From Firm-08 sp045546995 (lineage in GTDB: Bacteria > Bacillota > Clostridia > Oscillospirales > QAKW01): DNA of 64,000 bases. The first letter of the stretch is position 1. Every line of letters begins with the position of its first letter. A model generated the notes under the pieces. The model did not search any database. It saw only the letters and a list, made by a program, of their open reading frames with translations, and had not been told where the DNA came from. This document shows positions 16,399 through 25,900 of this stretch, piece after piece. The stretch covers positions 1-64,000 of the forward strand of contig JAZQDW010000056.1 in NCBI GenBank assembly GCA_045546995.1, written 5' to 3'. A program made the translations under genes and the position numbers.

Positions 16399-16725
16399 AT
16401 GACTGTTCAACAGCTTGCCGCCACGTGCGGTTTTGAGGTATTACATTTGGCGCAGGAGGATGCGGTGGTTACCGGTGCCTATGCCTGCGATCTGTTGTCC
16501 TGGGTCATCGGCCGCGCAGAGGCCGGCTCTGCGTTGATCACGGTAATGACCAACGTGAACGTTATCGCCGTTTCAGTGATGGCAGAATTGCCCTGCGTCA
16601 TTTTAACCGAGGGTGTAGTTCCTGACGCCGTTGCCCTGGAAAAGGCCAGACAGCAGGGTGTCAGCGTATTGTCCAGTAAACTGCCCAGCTATGAAACCAG
16701 CCTTGCCGTGGGGAAAGCATTGTGA
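16399..16725 (+). CDS. DRTGG domain protein, second in cluster
   Basis: 108 residues, weakly similar to the first DRTGG protein of this operon (both have an ALITVMTNVNVIAVSVMAELPCVILTEG-like core). It is preceded by GGGGAGAG. A pair of DRTGG proteins flanking a HydS-like protein is a repeated arrangement in Clostridia. The ligand is unknown. It overlaps the PHP gene by four bases (GTGA). Confidence 0.7.
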   Translation: MTVQQLAATCGFEVLHLAQEDAVVTGAYACDLLSWVIGRAEAGSALITVMTNVNVIAVSVMAELPCVILTEGVVPDAVALEKARQQGVSVLSSKLPSYETSLAVGKAL

Positions 16726-17462
16726 GGGTATACTACGATCTTCATATGCATTCCTGCCTTTCGCCCTGCGGCGATGAGGATATGACACCGAATAATATGG
16801 TCAATATGGCAATGCTGGACGGTTTGCAGGTGATTGCCATTTCCGATCATAACACTACCGGCAATGCCGAGGCTTTTTTGCAGGTGGCCCGGTCGGTGGA
16901 TTTGATCGCTTTTCCGGGTATGGAGCTGGAAACGGCGGAAGAGGTGCACGTTTTGTGTCTGTTTTCCGATCTTGCGTCGGCCCGTGCCTTTGATGCCGAG
17001 GTGGTTGCTCCTGCCTTGCCGCCCATTGCTAATCGGGTGGATATTTTCGGCCATCAGTATTTGATGAATGCCGAGGATGAAATCGTAGGGGAGGAGGAAC
17101 GTTATCTCATCAACGCCACCTCTATCACTATTGATGAATTGCCCGCGCGGATCGCACCGTATGGCGGTATCGCTATTCCCGCTCACGTTGACAAGGGAAG
17201 CAAGAGCGTTTTTTCACAGCTCGGCTTTTTGGAGGAGAGTTGGGGGTATAGCCTGCTGGAACTTTCCAAAAACGCCCCCGACGACTTTTTAGAACTGCAT
17301 CCGGAACTGCGGAATTGCACCTTTTTATATGACAGTGATGCGCATTATTTGCAGGACGTGGGGGAAGAAGGCGGCAAAAATTATTGGGAACTGGACGAGC
17401 TTTCAACTGAATCGGTATGGCAATATTTGCTTAAAGCGGCACAAAAAAACAATATAAAATAA
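16722..17462 (+). CDS. PHP domain phosphoesterase
   Basis: 246 residues, GTG start overlapping the previous stop. PHP motifs are visible: YYDLHMHSCLSPCGD (motif I, metal ligands H-x-H), ISDHNTTGN (motif II), PGMELETAEEVHVL (motif III) and IPAHVDKGS plus YDSDAH (motif IV). Members hydrolyse phosphate esters or small phosphorylated metabolites. Here it is the last gene of the putative sensory hydrogenase operon and may act on a signalling metabolite; the substrate is unknown. Confidence 0.88.
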   Translation: MRVYYDLHMHSCLSPCGDEDMTPNNMVNMAMLDGLQVIAISDHNTTGNAEAFLQVARSVDLIAFPGMELETAEEVHVLCLFSDLASARAFDAEVVAPALPPIANRVDIFGHQYLMNAEDEIVGEEERYLINATSITIDELPARIAPYGGIAIPAHVDKGSKSVFSQLGFLEESWGYSLLELSKNAPDDFLELHPELRNCTFLYDSDAHYLQDVGEEGGKNYWELDELSTESVWQYLLKAAQKNNIK

Positions 17463-17499
17463 TATTTTTAAAAATTTTGTGTAATTTTGAGAAAAATGG

Positions 17500-17528
17500 T
17501 GGAAATTTGCCGCTTACTATGTTATATT
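17500..17528 (+). promoter_or_regulatory. Promoter for the catalytic hydrogenase operon
   Basis: TGGAAA (17500-17505), 17-base spacer, TATATT (17523-17528). Only a moderate match to the consensus. Confidence 0.5.
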
Positions 17529-17550
17529 AAATGTTGGTATTATTTATATC

Positions 17551-17592
17551 CGTAAGAAGGACTGTACTGCCTTCTTATGCGATTATTTTTAT
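17551..17592 (+). other. Leader hairpin of the hydrogenase operon
   Basis: TAAGAAGG (17553-17560) pairs with CCTTCTTA (17570-17577) and is followed by a T-rich stretch just before the TAGGAGG of the first gene. It could stabilise the mRNA or attenuate transcription. Confidence 0.5.
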
Positions 17593-17605
17593 AGGAGGAC
17601 ATATT

Positions 17606-18100
17606 ATGAGTACAAGATGCACCATTCCTTTTAAAGGGACTAAGGAGCAGGAAGAGCGTCTGATGGCTGTTATTGCTGAACATAAAGAGCAGCAAGGCAA
17701 TCTGATGCCCATTCTGCAGGGCGCGCAGGAGATCTATGGTTATCTTCCCTATGAAGTTATGACCATTATTTCCGAACAACTGAACATTTCCATGGCACAC
17801 ATTTACGGCGTTGCCACGTTCTATGCTCAGTTTTCTTTGGTGCCCAAGGGCGAGTACAAGATCGGTGTTTGCCTGGGTACGGCCTGCTACGTTAAGGGCT
17901 CCGGCGACCTGATCGATAAGGTGAAGGAAGTTCTGAATTTGGAAGTTGGCGGTTGCACCCCCGACGGTAAGTTTTCTTTGGAGGCTACCCGTTGCATCGG
18001 TGCCTGCGGTCTGGCTCCCGTATTGACAATCAATGATGACGTATACGGCCGCCTGACGGTGGATCAGATCCCCGGTATTTTGGCAAAATATATGGACTAA
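17606..18100 (+). CDS. hndA: NuoE-like 2Fe-2S subunit of NADH-linked hydrogenase
   Basis: 164 residues. This is the thioredoxin-like 24-kDa subunit that carries a 2Fe-2S cluster. The four ligands appear as C-x4-C (GVCLGTACYVKG) and C-x3-C (ATRCIGACGLAP). Upstream is the helical NuoE N-domain (LMPILQGAQEIYGYLP, then AHIYGVATFYAQFS). The start at 17606 follows TAGGAGG; the frame extends upstream but without a ribosome site. With HndB, NuoF and HydA below it forms a cytoplasmic bifurcating-type hydrogenase. Confidence 0.9.
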   Translation: MSTRCTIPFKGTKEQEERLMAVIAEHKEQQGNLMPILQGAQEIYGYLPYEVMTIISEQLNISMAHIYGVATFYAQFSLVPKGEYKIGVCLGTACYVKGSGDLIDKVKEVLNLEVGGCTPDGKFSLEATRCIGACGLAPVLTINDDVYGRLTVDQIPGILAKYMD

Positions 18101-18106
18101 CGTCCT

Positions 18107-18661
18107 ATGAAAGAAATTTCACTCAATATTTTGGATGTGGTCAGCAATTCCGTTAAGGCAAAAGCTGAACGCATTGACATTCTCCTTACCGAAAGTATGG
18201 CGCGCAACGTTTTGGAGTTGGCCATCATCGATAACGGTTGCGGTATGTCGCCGGATTTTTTGTCGGGCGTCACCGATCCGTTTACCACTACCCGCACCAC
18301 CCGTAAGGTTGGACTGGGCTTGCCGCTGCTCAAAATGGCGGCTCTGGGATGTGACGGCACCTTTGATATCACCTCGCAGATCGGAATCGGAACGACGGTT
18401 AAGGCCACCTTCCGATTGGACCATCTGGACCGTATGCCGCTTGGCAATATGGCGGAAACGATGGTTACACTGATCAGTATGTGTGATTCGATCCGGTATG
18501 TGTATACGCACAAAACGGATGAGGGCGAATTCGTTTTCGACAGTAAAGAGATTGCAGATACCCTGGGGAGTGAGATCCCGTTGTCCACACCGGAGATCCT
18601 GGCGTGGATATCCGATTATATTAAAGAAAATTTAGAAAATATTAAGGGAGGCAATATATAA
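18107..18661 (+). CDS. HATPase-domain protein inside the hydrogenase operon
   Basis: 184 residues. The N-terminal two thirds is a histidine-kinase-type ATPase domain: ILDVVSNSVKAKAERIDI (N box), IIDNGCGMSPDF (G1), DPFTTTRTTRKVGLGLPLLKMAA (F and G2 boxes), and GIGTTVKATF. There is no phospho-accepting histidine domain or sensor domain. A C-terminal tail of about 70 residues is unassigned. It sits between the NuoE and HndB genes, six bases after the former and touching the latter, so it is made together with the enzyme. A regulatory role is probable but untested. Confidence 0.82.
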   Translation: MKEISLNILDVVSNSVKAKAERIDILLTESMARNVLELAIIDNGCGMSPDFLSGVTDPFTTTRTTRKVGLGLPLLKMAALGCDGTFDITSQIGIGTTVKATFRLDHLDRMPLGNMAETMVTLISMCDSIRYVYTHKTDEGEFVFDSKEIADTLGSEIPLSTPEILAWISDYIKENLENIKGGNI

Positions 18662-19038
18662 TGAAAAGCTTAGCAGAATTGCAGGCGATCAAGGCTAAAA
18701 TGGCCAACAAGGTCGTTTTGCGTGAATATGACGAAAGTTCCGCTGTCCGTGTGGTTGTCGGTATGGCAACCTGTGGTATTGCTGCCGGTGCTCGTCCCGT
18801 ACTGAACAAATTCCTGGAAGAGGTTCAGGCCAAAAATCTGAGCAATGTTATGGTCACCCAGACCGGTTGTATCGGCATCTGCCGTTACGAGCCTGTGGTA
18901 GAGGTCGTTGAGGGTAGCAAAAAGACTACATATATTAAGATGACCCCTGAGAAGGTAGCCAAAATTGTTCACGAGCATCTTGTTAACAACAAGGTAGTTG
19001 AAGAATACACCATCGGCGCAGCCGAAGACGCGAAATAA
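18661..19038 (+). CDS. hndB: HndB-like 2Fe-2S ferredoxin subunit
   Basis: 125 residues, thioredoxin-like ferredoxin fold. Cluster ligands: C at GMATCGIAAGARP and the pair TQTGCIGICRYEP near residue 78. It is expected to relay electrons within the NADH-linked hydrogenase. The start overlaps the preceding stop by one base and GGGAGG precedes it. Confidence 0.88.
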   Translation: MKSLAELQAIKAKMANKVVLREYDESSAVRVVVGMATCGIAAGARPVLNKFLEEVQAKNLSNVMVTQTGCIGICRYEPVVEVVEGSKKTTYIKMTPEKVAKIVHEHLVNNKVVEEYTIGAAEDAK

Positions 19039-19050
19039 GGAGGAATAGAC

Positions 19051-20841
19051 ATGGTAAGAAGCCATATTCTTGTATGTGAAGGTACCGGTTGTACCTCTTC
19101 CAACGCGCCGGCGATTGTTAAAGCGCTGAATGACGAGTTGGCAGCAAACAACCTGCAGGACGAAGTAAAGGTCGTTACCACCGGTTGCTTCGGTCTGTGC
19201 GCATTGGGTCCGATCATGATCGTTTATCCCGAAGGCGCATTTTACAGCCGTATGACCCCCGAACGTATTCCGGAGATCGTAAGCGAGCATATTATTAAAG
19301 GTAGAATCGTTAAGAAATACCTGTATGAAGAGACGGTTGATTCCGAAAGCGGTGCAACCAAGTCTTTGAACGAAACCAATTTCTACGCCAAACAGGAGCG
19401 TGTTGCACTTCGCAACTGCGGTGTTATTAACCCCGAGGATATCGAAGAGTATATCGCCGTTGACGGTTATGCCGCATTGGGTAAGGTTTTGACCGAGTGG
19501 AAACCCGAGGACGTTATCAAATGCATCAGTGATTCCGGTCTGAAAGGCCGCGGCGGCGCCGGTTTCCCCACGGGCCTGAAATGGTCCTTGGCCGCCAGAA
19601 CTGTTGCTGACGTAAAATACGTTTGCTGTAACGCTGACGAAGGTGACCCCGGTGCCTTTATGGACCGTTCCGTTTTGGAAGGTGACCCCCACGCCGTATT
19701 GGAAGCTATGGCCATTGCCGCTTATGCAGTGGGCGCCTGCCGTGGTTTCATTTACGTTCGTGCTGAGTATCCCATTGCGATCCATCGTCTGCAGATCGCC
19801 ATCGATCAGGCCAGAGAATACGGTCTGTTGGGTGAGGGCATCTTCGGTACCGACTTTAATTTTGATATCGAGCTGCGTTTGGGCGCAGGTGCTTTTGTTT
19901 GCGGTGAGGAAACTGCACTGATGACCTCCATCGGCGGTAACCGCGGTGAGCCTCGTCCCCGTCCTCCTTTCCCCTCCGAGAAAGGTATTTTCGATATCCC
20001 CACTATGAACAACAACGTTGAGACCTATGCCAACATTCCTCAGATCATTCTGAAGGGTGCAGATTGGTTTGCCTCCATGGGTACTGAAAACTCCAAGGGC
20101 ACCAAGGTATTTGCTCTCGGCGGTAAGATCAAAAACACCGGTCTGGTTGAGATTCCCATGGGTACCACCCTGCGTGAGATCGTTGAGGACATTGGTGGTG
20201 GTGTTCCGGACGGTAAGGCCTTTAAGGCAGCCCAGATGGGTGGTCCCTCCGGCGGTTGTATTCCTGCCTCTTTGATCGACACGAAGGTTGATTATGAATC
20301 TCTGGCTGCTGTTGGCGCTATGGTTGGTTCCGGCGGTCTGATCGTTATGGATGAAGACAACTGTATGGTTGACATCGCCAAATTCTTCCTGGAGTTTACG
20401 GTTGATGAATCCTGCGGTAAATGTACCCCCTGCCGTATCGGCACCAAGAGACTGCTTGAGTATCTCAACAAGATCACCGATGGTAAGGCTACCATGCAGG
20501 ATCTGGAAGATATGGAAGCTCTGTGCTATCATATCAAGGCCAACTCCTTGTGCGGTCTGGGCCAAACGGCTCCCAACCCCGTTCTTTCCACTTTGAGATA
20601 TTTCCGCGATGAGTACATTGCTCATATCGAAGAGAAGCGTTGTCCCGCCGGCGTTTGTAAGAAACTGGTTCAGTACGTCATCACTGATAAGTGTATCGGT
20701 TGTACCAAGTGTGCACGTAACTGCCCTGTAAATGCAATCAACGGTACCGTCAAGCAGCCTCACGTGATCGATCAGAGCAAGTGTATCAAGTGCGGTGCCT
20801 GCGTTGACGGCTGTAAGTTCGGCGCTATTATTAAAAAGTAA
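19051..20841 (+). CDS. hndC: NuoF-like NADH-binding flavoprotein subunit
   Basis: 596 residues in three parts. An N-terminal 2Fe-2S thioredoxin-like domain (about 1-100, CEGTGCTSSN and TTGCFGLCALGP) comes first. The NuoF core follows, with the glycine-rich NADH/FMN motif GLKGRGGAGFPTGLKW, ADEGDPGAF and the 4Fe-4S motif ESCGKCTPCR. A C-terminal double 4Fe-4S ferredoxin (CIGCTKCARNCP, CIKCGACVDGCK) completes it. This long form is characteristic of electron-bifurcating hydrogenases, where it oxidises or reduces NAD(H) and exchanges electrons with ferredoxin. Spacing to the next gene is 17 bases. Confidence 0.93.
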   Translation: MVRSHILVCEGTGCTSSNAPAIVKALNDELAANNLQDEVKVVTTGCFGLCALGPIMIVYPEGAFYSRMTPERIPEIVSEHIIKGRIVKKYLYEETVDSESGATKSLNETNFYAKQERVALRNCGVINPEDIEEYIAVDGYAALGKVLTEWKPEDVIKCISDSGLKGRGGAGFPTGLKWSLAARTVADVKYVCCNADEGDPGAFMDRSVLEGDPHAVLEAMAIAAYAVGACRGFIYVRAEYPIAIHRLQIAIDQAREYGLLGEGIFGTDFNFDIELRLGAGAFVCGEETALMTSIGGNRGEPRPRPPFPSEKGIFDIPTMNNNVETYANIPQIILKGADWFASMGTENSKGTKVFALGGKIKNTGLVEIPMGTTLREIVEDIGGGVPDGKAFKAAQMGGPSGGCIPASLIDTKVDYESLAAVGAMVGSGGLIVMDEDNCMVDIAKFFLEFTVDESCGKCTPCRIGTKRLLEYLNKITDGKATMQDLEDMEALCYHIKANSLCGLGQTAPNPVLSTLRYFRDEYIAHIEEKRCPAGVCKKLVQYVITDKCIGCTKCARNCPVNAINGTVKQPHVIDQSKCIKCGACVDGCKFGAIIKK

Positions 20842-20858
20842 GAAAGGAACTGAAAATC

Positions 20859-22604
20859 ATGAGTGTAAATCTTAAGATCAACGGAATTGATGTTACGGTT
20901 CCCAAGGGCACGACCATTTTGGAAGCTGCCAGAACCATCGGCGTCGAAATTCCCACCCTTTGTTATATGAAAGAGATCAATGCGATCGGCGCCTGCCGTA
21001 TCTGTATGGTCGAAGTTAAAGGTGCCAAGGGCCCCGTGGCCGCTTGTGTTTATCCTGTAAACGAAGGTATGGAGGTATTTACCAATACTCCCGCCATCAT
21101 TCAGTCCAGAAAAACAACGCTGGAACTGATCCTCTCCAATCATAACAGAAAGTGCTTGTCTTGCGTGCGCAGTGAAAACTGCGAACTGCAAAAGTTGTGT
21201 AAGGAATTCGGTGTTGACGACTGCGGTCGTTTCGATGGCGATAAGACTCCTTCCACCATTGATGACAGCGCGGCTCATATGATCAGAGATAACAGCAAGT
21301 GTGTTCTGTGCCGCCGCTGTGTTGCTGTTTGTAAGCACAACCAGGGCGTAGACGTGATCGGCGCTGTTGAAAGAGGCTTTGCCACCAGCATCAATTGCGC
21401 TTTTGAGGACAACCTGGCTGACAGCCCCTGTATCTCTTGCGGTCAGTGTATCGTTAACTGTCCCACCGGCGCTCTGTCTGAGAAAGACGACACCGCTAAG
21501 GTTTGGGATGCTCTGAAGGATCCCGAAAAGACCGTCATCGTTCAGTTTGCTCCTGCCGTTCGCGCCGCCATCGGCGAAGAATTTGGTATGCCTATCGGCA
21601 CCAATGCAGAAGGTAAAATGATCACTGCGCTGAAGATGTTGGGCTTTGATAAGGTATTTGATACCAACTTCTCTGCAGACCTTACCATTATGGAAGAAGG
21701 AACCGAGTTTATCGATCGTGTTCAGAACGGCGGCAAACTGCCTCTGATTACTTCCTGTTCTCCCGGCTGGATCAAGTTCTGTGAGTATTATTATCCTGAG
21801 TTCATTGAGAATCTCTCCTCTTGTAAATCTCCTCAGCAGATGTTCGGTGCCGTAACCAAGACCTGGTATGCGGAAAAGAACGGTCTGGATCCCAAGAATA
21901 TCGTTTGTGTCAGCGTAATGCCTTGCGTTGCCAAAAAGTTTGAGTTGGATAGAGACGATCAGGCTGCTGCCGGTGTTCCGGATGTTGATATTTCCATCAC
22001 CACCAGAGAACTGGCCAGAATGATCAAAGCTGCTTGTATCCATATGGAAAATTTGCCCGATACTCCCGCAGACAATCCGTTGGGCGAGTACACCGGCGCC
22101 GGCGTTATCTTTGGCGCTACCGGCGGTGTTATGGAAGCGGCTCTGCGTACCGCTGTTGAGATTCTCACCGGCGAGGAAGCTCCTTCTTTGGATTTTGTGG
22201 ACGTTCGCGGTCTGGAAGGCATCAAGGAAGCTACCTACAATGTCAACGGTATGGATATCAACGTTTGCGTATGTTCCGGTACTGCCAATGCCGCCAAGGT
22301 TTTGGAGGCTGTTAAGAGCGGCGAGAAGAACTATCACTTTATCGAGGTAATGGGTTGCCCCGGCGGCTGTGTCAACGGTGGCGGTCAGCCCATCCAACCT
22401 GCCAGCGTTACCAACTTTACCAACGTGCCCGCCCTGCGTGCCAAGGTATTGTATGATATTGATGCTGCTGCTCCCCGCAGAAAGAGTCACGAGAATCCTG
22501 CTGTCAAGGCCGTATACGAAGAGTATTTTGAAAAGCCCGGCAGCCATAAGGCACATAAGGCTTTGCATACATCCTATGTTGCCCGTAGCAAATACTCCAA
22601 ATAA
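20859..22604 (+). CDS. hydA: [FeFe]-hydrogenase catalytic subunit
   Basis: 581 residues. Domains in order: a plant-type 2Fe-2S domain (1-75, GACRICMVEV), the HxxxC/NADH-dehydrogenase-G-like Cys region (HNRKCLSCVRSENCELQ), two 4Fe-4S motifs (CVLCRRCVAVC, CISCGQCIVNCP), the H-cluster domain with L1 TSCSPGW, L2 MPCVAKKFE and L3 EVMGCPGGCVNGGGQP, and the small C-terminal subunit domain. It produces or takes up H2 in the cytoplasm, here coupled to NADH and ferredoxin. The maturases HydE, HydF and HydG are not in the window. A strong terminator follows. Confidence 0.95.
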   Translation: MSVNLKINGIDVTVPKGTTILEAARTIGVEIPTLCYMKEINAIGACRICMVEVKGAKGPVAACVYPVNEGMEVFTNTPAIIQSRKTTLELILSNHNRKCLSCVRSENCELQKLCKEFGVDDCGRFDGDKTPSTIDDSAAHMIRDNSKCVLCRRCVAVCKHNQGVDVIGAVERGFATSINCAFEDNLADSPCISCGQCIVNCPTGALSEKDDTAKVWDALKDPEKTVIVQFAPAVRAAIGEEFGMPIGTNAEGKMITALKMLGFDKVFDTNFSADLTIMEEGTEFIDRVQNGGKLPLITSCSPGWIKFCEYYYPEFIENLSSCKSPQQMFGAVTKTWYAEKNGLDPKNIVCVSVMPCVAKKFELDRDDQAAAGVPDVDISITTRELARMIKAACIHMENLPDTPADNPLGEYTGAGVIFGATGGVMEAALRTAVEILTGEEAPSLDFVDVRGLEGIKEATYNVNGMDINVCVCSGTANAAKVLEAVKSGEKNYHFIEVMGCPGGCVNGGGQPIQPASVTNFTNVPALRAKVLYDIDAAAPRRKSHENPAVKAVYEEYFEKPGSHKAHKALHTSYVARSKYSK

Positions 22605-22611
22605 GCAAACC

Positions 22612-22649
22612 AAAAAGGTGCTTATCCTAAGGGATAAGCACCTTTTTTA
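22612..22649 (+). terminator. Terminator of the hydrogenase operon
   Basis: 16-bp stem AAAAAGGTGCTTATCC/GGATAAGCACCTTTTT followed by T. Confidence 0.85.
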
Positions 22650-22786
22650 TATTTGGCTGAATCAGAGGTTAAAACGAGGGACAACTTTCGTGAAATACAG
22701 TGCAATAATTAAGTATTTATCCGGTGTCTTTTCGAACATATCGATCAGGATTTATGCACAACGTTATGATCTCCGTTATCAAATAT

Positions 22787-22857
22787 TGTCAAATGTTTTG
22801 ACAGATTATTAACTTTTTTCCGTCTGCATTGACTTGCATTGTGATTTGGGATATAAT
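22787..22857 (+). promoter_or_regulatory. Promoter and upstream dyad of the ABC transporter gene
   Basis: Promoter TTGACT (22829-22834), 17-base spacer, TATAAT (22852-22857). A perfect 7-bp dyad TGTCAAA-TGT-TTTGACA spans 22787-22803, 25 bases before the -35, and could bind a regulator. The 22605-22912 gap holds only these and the preceding terminator. Confidence 0.65.
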
Positions 22858-22912
22858 CCCAGTGTGAGAAATGTTTGTATTTGAATGCTTTTGAAAGAAG
22901 GAAAACATTAAA

Positions 22913-25900
22913 ATGTTAAGTTTGAAAAATATCACAAAGGATTATCAGGCGGGCACTACGGTGGTACAAGCGCTTAAGGGGGTTTCATTGGATTTCCGTA
23001 AAAGCGAGTTTGTTTCCATACTCGGCCCATCCGGCTGCGGTAAGACCACGATGCTGAATATTATCGGCGGTCTGGATCAATATACCCAGGGCGATCTTGT
23101 TATCAATGGTCGATCCACCAAGGATTTTAGGGATCGTGATTGGGACGGATACCGCAACCATTCGGTTGGCTTTGTTTTTCAAAGTTATAATTTGATCCCG
23201 CATCAATCCGTGCTGCAAAACGTCGAGCTGGCCCTCAGCCTGTCCGGCGTATCTAAAAGTGAACGGAGAAAACGTGCCAAAGCGGCGCTGGAGCGTGTGG
23301 GGCTCGGCGATCAGCTGAAGAAAAAGCCCAGTGAAATGTCCGGCGGACAGATGCAACGCGTTGCCATCGCACGCGCTATTGTAAACGATCCGGATATCAT
23401 TTTGGCGGACGAGCCTACCGGCGCTCTGGACAGTGAGACCAGTATTCAGGTTATGGAGATCCTTAAGGAGATCTCGGCCGATCGTTTGGTCATTATGGTT
23501 ACTCACAATCCTGATCTGGCTGAAAAATATTCTACCCGCATTGTTCGTATGCTGGACGGCGAGATCACCGATGACAGCGCTCCGTTGACGGAAGAGGAAC
23601 TGCAAACAGACGTAGCAGAAATGCCGGACAAAAAGAAGAGAAGACGGGAGAAAAAGCCGTCAATGTCTTTTGCCACTTCCTTTGGTCTGTCTTTGAAAAA
23701 TTTGTTTACAAAAAAAGGCCGTACCATCCTGACCTCCTTTGCCGGGAGCATTGGTATCATCGGTATTGCGTTGATTTTCGCCGTGTCCAACGGTATGACG
23801 GCATATATTAATATGGTGCAGGAGGATACGCTTACTTCTTATCCCTTGACGATCGAGGCGACCACCGTAGATATTAGCACGCTGATGAAAACCTTTATGG
23901 GTGTGGCTGAAGAAACAGAAAACGGTCACGAGAATGATAAGGTCTATTCCCAGTCGGTAATGGTAGATATGATTACGGCACTTAATAATCAGGAGGATAA
24001 AGAAAACGACCTTCGTTCTTTCAAATCTTATATAGAAAGCCAGCTTGCCAATGAGAATAGTACCTCCGGTTTGAAGGAGGCGCTCAACGGCGTACAGTAT
24101 ACCTATGATTTCGATCTGCAGGTTTATACCAAAGATGAAAACGGGGACGTCGTTTTCTCCGATACGGAGGAATTGCTCAGTAAGGCGCTTGCTGAAAATC
24201 TGGGTCTGGATACGGCGGCGATGATGAATGCCGGCGAAACCATGGGCTTTTCGATGGATTCATCGGCAATGGGTGGTATGATGGGCAGTCCCAAACTGTG
24301 GAACGAAATGCTGACGGGTAAGGACGGCTCAATGATCAGCCCGGTGCTGGAAAATCAGTATGACGTGGTGTATGGCTCTTGGCCCAATTCCAAGGAAGAG
24401 ATTGTTCTGGTGCTCAACGAGCGTAACGAGCTGGATGATCTGACCCTCTATGCTTTGGGTCTGGAAACCAAGGCGGAGATTGATGCCGTATTTGATGCGG
24501 TTAAGAATAAAGAAGAATATGAAACCAAGCAACGTACCTGGAGCTATAAGGAAATTTGCGACCTTGAGTTTCGTGTGGTACTGAATTCGGATTGTTTTAC
24601 GTTGGATGAAAAAACGGGATTGTATCAGGACCTGCGGGATACCGATTCCGGTTTGCGATATTTGTACGATAACGCTATGAAGTTGAAGGTCAGCGGCGTC
24701 ATCCGTCCCAGCGAGGATGCATCCTCTCATATGCTGACCGGCTCTATTGCCTACACCAAGGCGTTGACCGATCATTTGGTAGAAGAGGGAAAGAAGAAAG
24801 ATTCAATCAGCGCTCAGCTGGAGAAAAAGGATAAGGATATCTTCAGCGGTCTGCCCTTCAAATCCACGACCGGCAGTCTTTCAGATACTGAAAAGGAAAA
24901 AGAGTTCAGAAAGTATATCGAAGATCTGACCCAGGCGGAAAAGGCGGACACTTACGTTAAAATTATGAGTATTCCTGCGCAGGAGCAGGTTGATGCCGCT
25001 GTTCAGCAAGCCAAGGATTCGATGGATCGCGAACAAATGGAAGAACAAATGGCTCAGGCAATGGGGCAGCAGGTCGGCATGAATACCGAAGAGATCCGTA
25101 AATATATTTCGGAGATGAGCGATGAAGATCTGAATAAACTCATTGAGCAGATGGTCACTGAACGGATCAAGGCGGAAATGGCGGCGCAGGTGCAGGCGCA
25201 AATGGCATCGCTGCCGGACGTTCAATTGGCCACGGCCTTGGAGCTTGCTATGGCTGACTACACTGTCCAACAATGTGCTCAGTATTATGATGAAGTACTC
25301 GAGTTTTCCGAAAGCACCTATGAGGAAAATATGCGACAGTTGGGATACGTTGATCTGGACGAGCCTTCGACCATTAATTTGTATGCAGCCAGTTTCGAGG
25401 ATAAGGACGTTATTGAAGACGTAATCGCCAGCTATAACGATTCCGTTCCTGAACTTTCGCAAATTCACTATACCGATTACGTGGGCATTATGATGTCGTC
25501 TATCACAACGATCATCAACGCCATCTCTTACGTGCTGATTTCCTTCGTGGCCATTTCTTTGATCGTATCCTCCATTATGATTGGCGTTATCACGTTGATT
25601 TCGGTACAGGAACGTACTAAAGAGATTGGTATTTTGCGTGCCATCGGCGCATCCAAGAAAAACGTTTCCGGTATGTTTAATGCCGAAACGATGATTATCG
25701 GACTTGCGTCAGGCTTGTTAGGTGTTTTGATTACGTATTTGTTGTGTATTCCTATCAATGCGATCATTCAACACTTGACCGGTATCCCCAATCTTTCGGC
25801 ACAATTGCCCATTGAGATTGCGGCTGTTTTGGTGGTGATCAGTGTTTTGCTGACCTTGCTTGCGGGTATCATTCCGTCCCGCTCTGCCGCTAAAAAGGAT

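Noticed and set aside
16722..17462. PHP protein as a DNA polymerase PolX or histidinol phosphatase
   Set aside because: It lacks polymerase domains, and the context is hydrogenase regulation rather than histidine synthesis.
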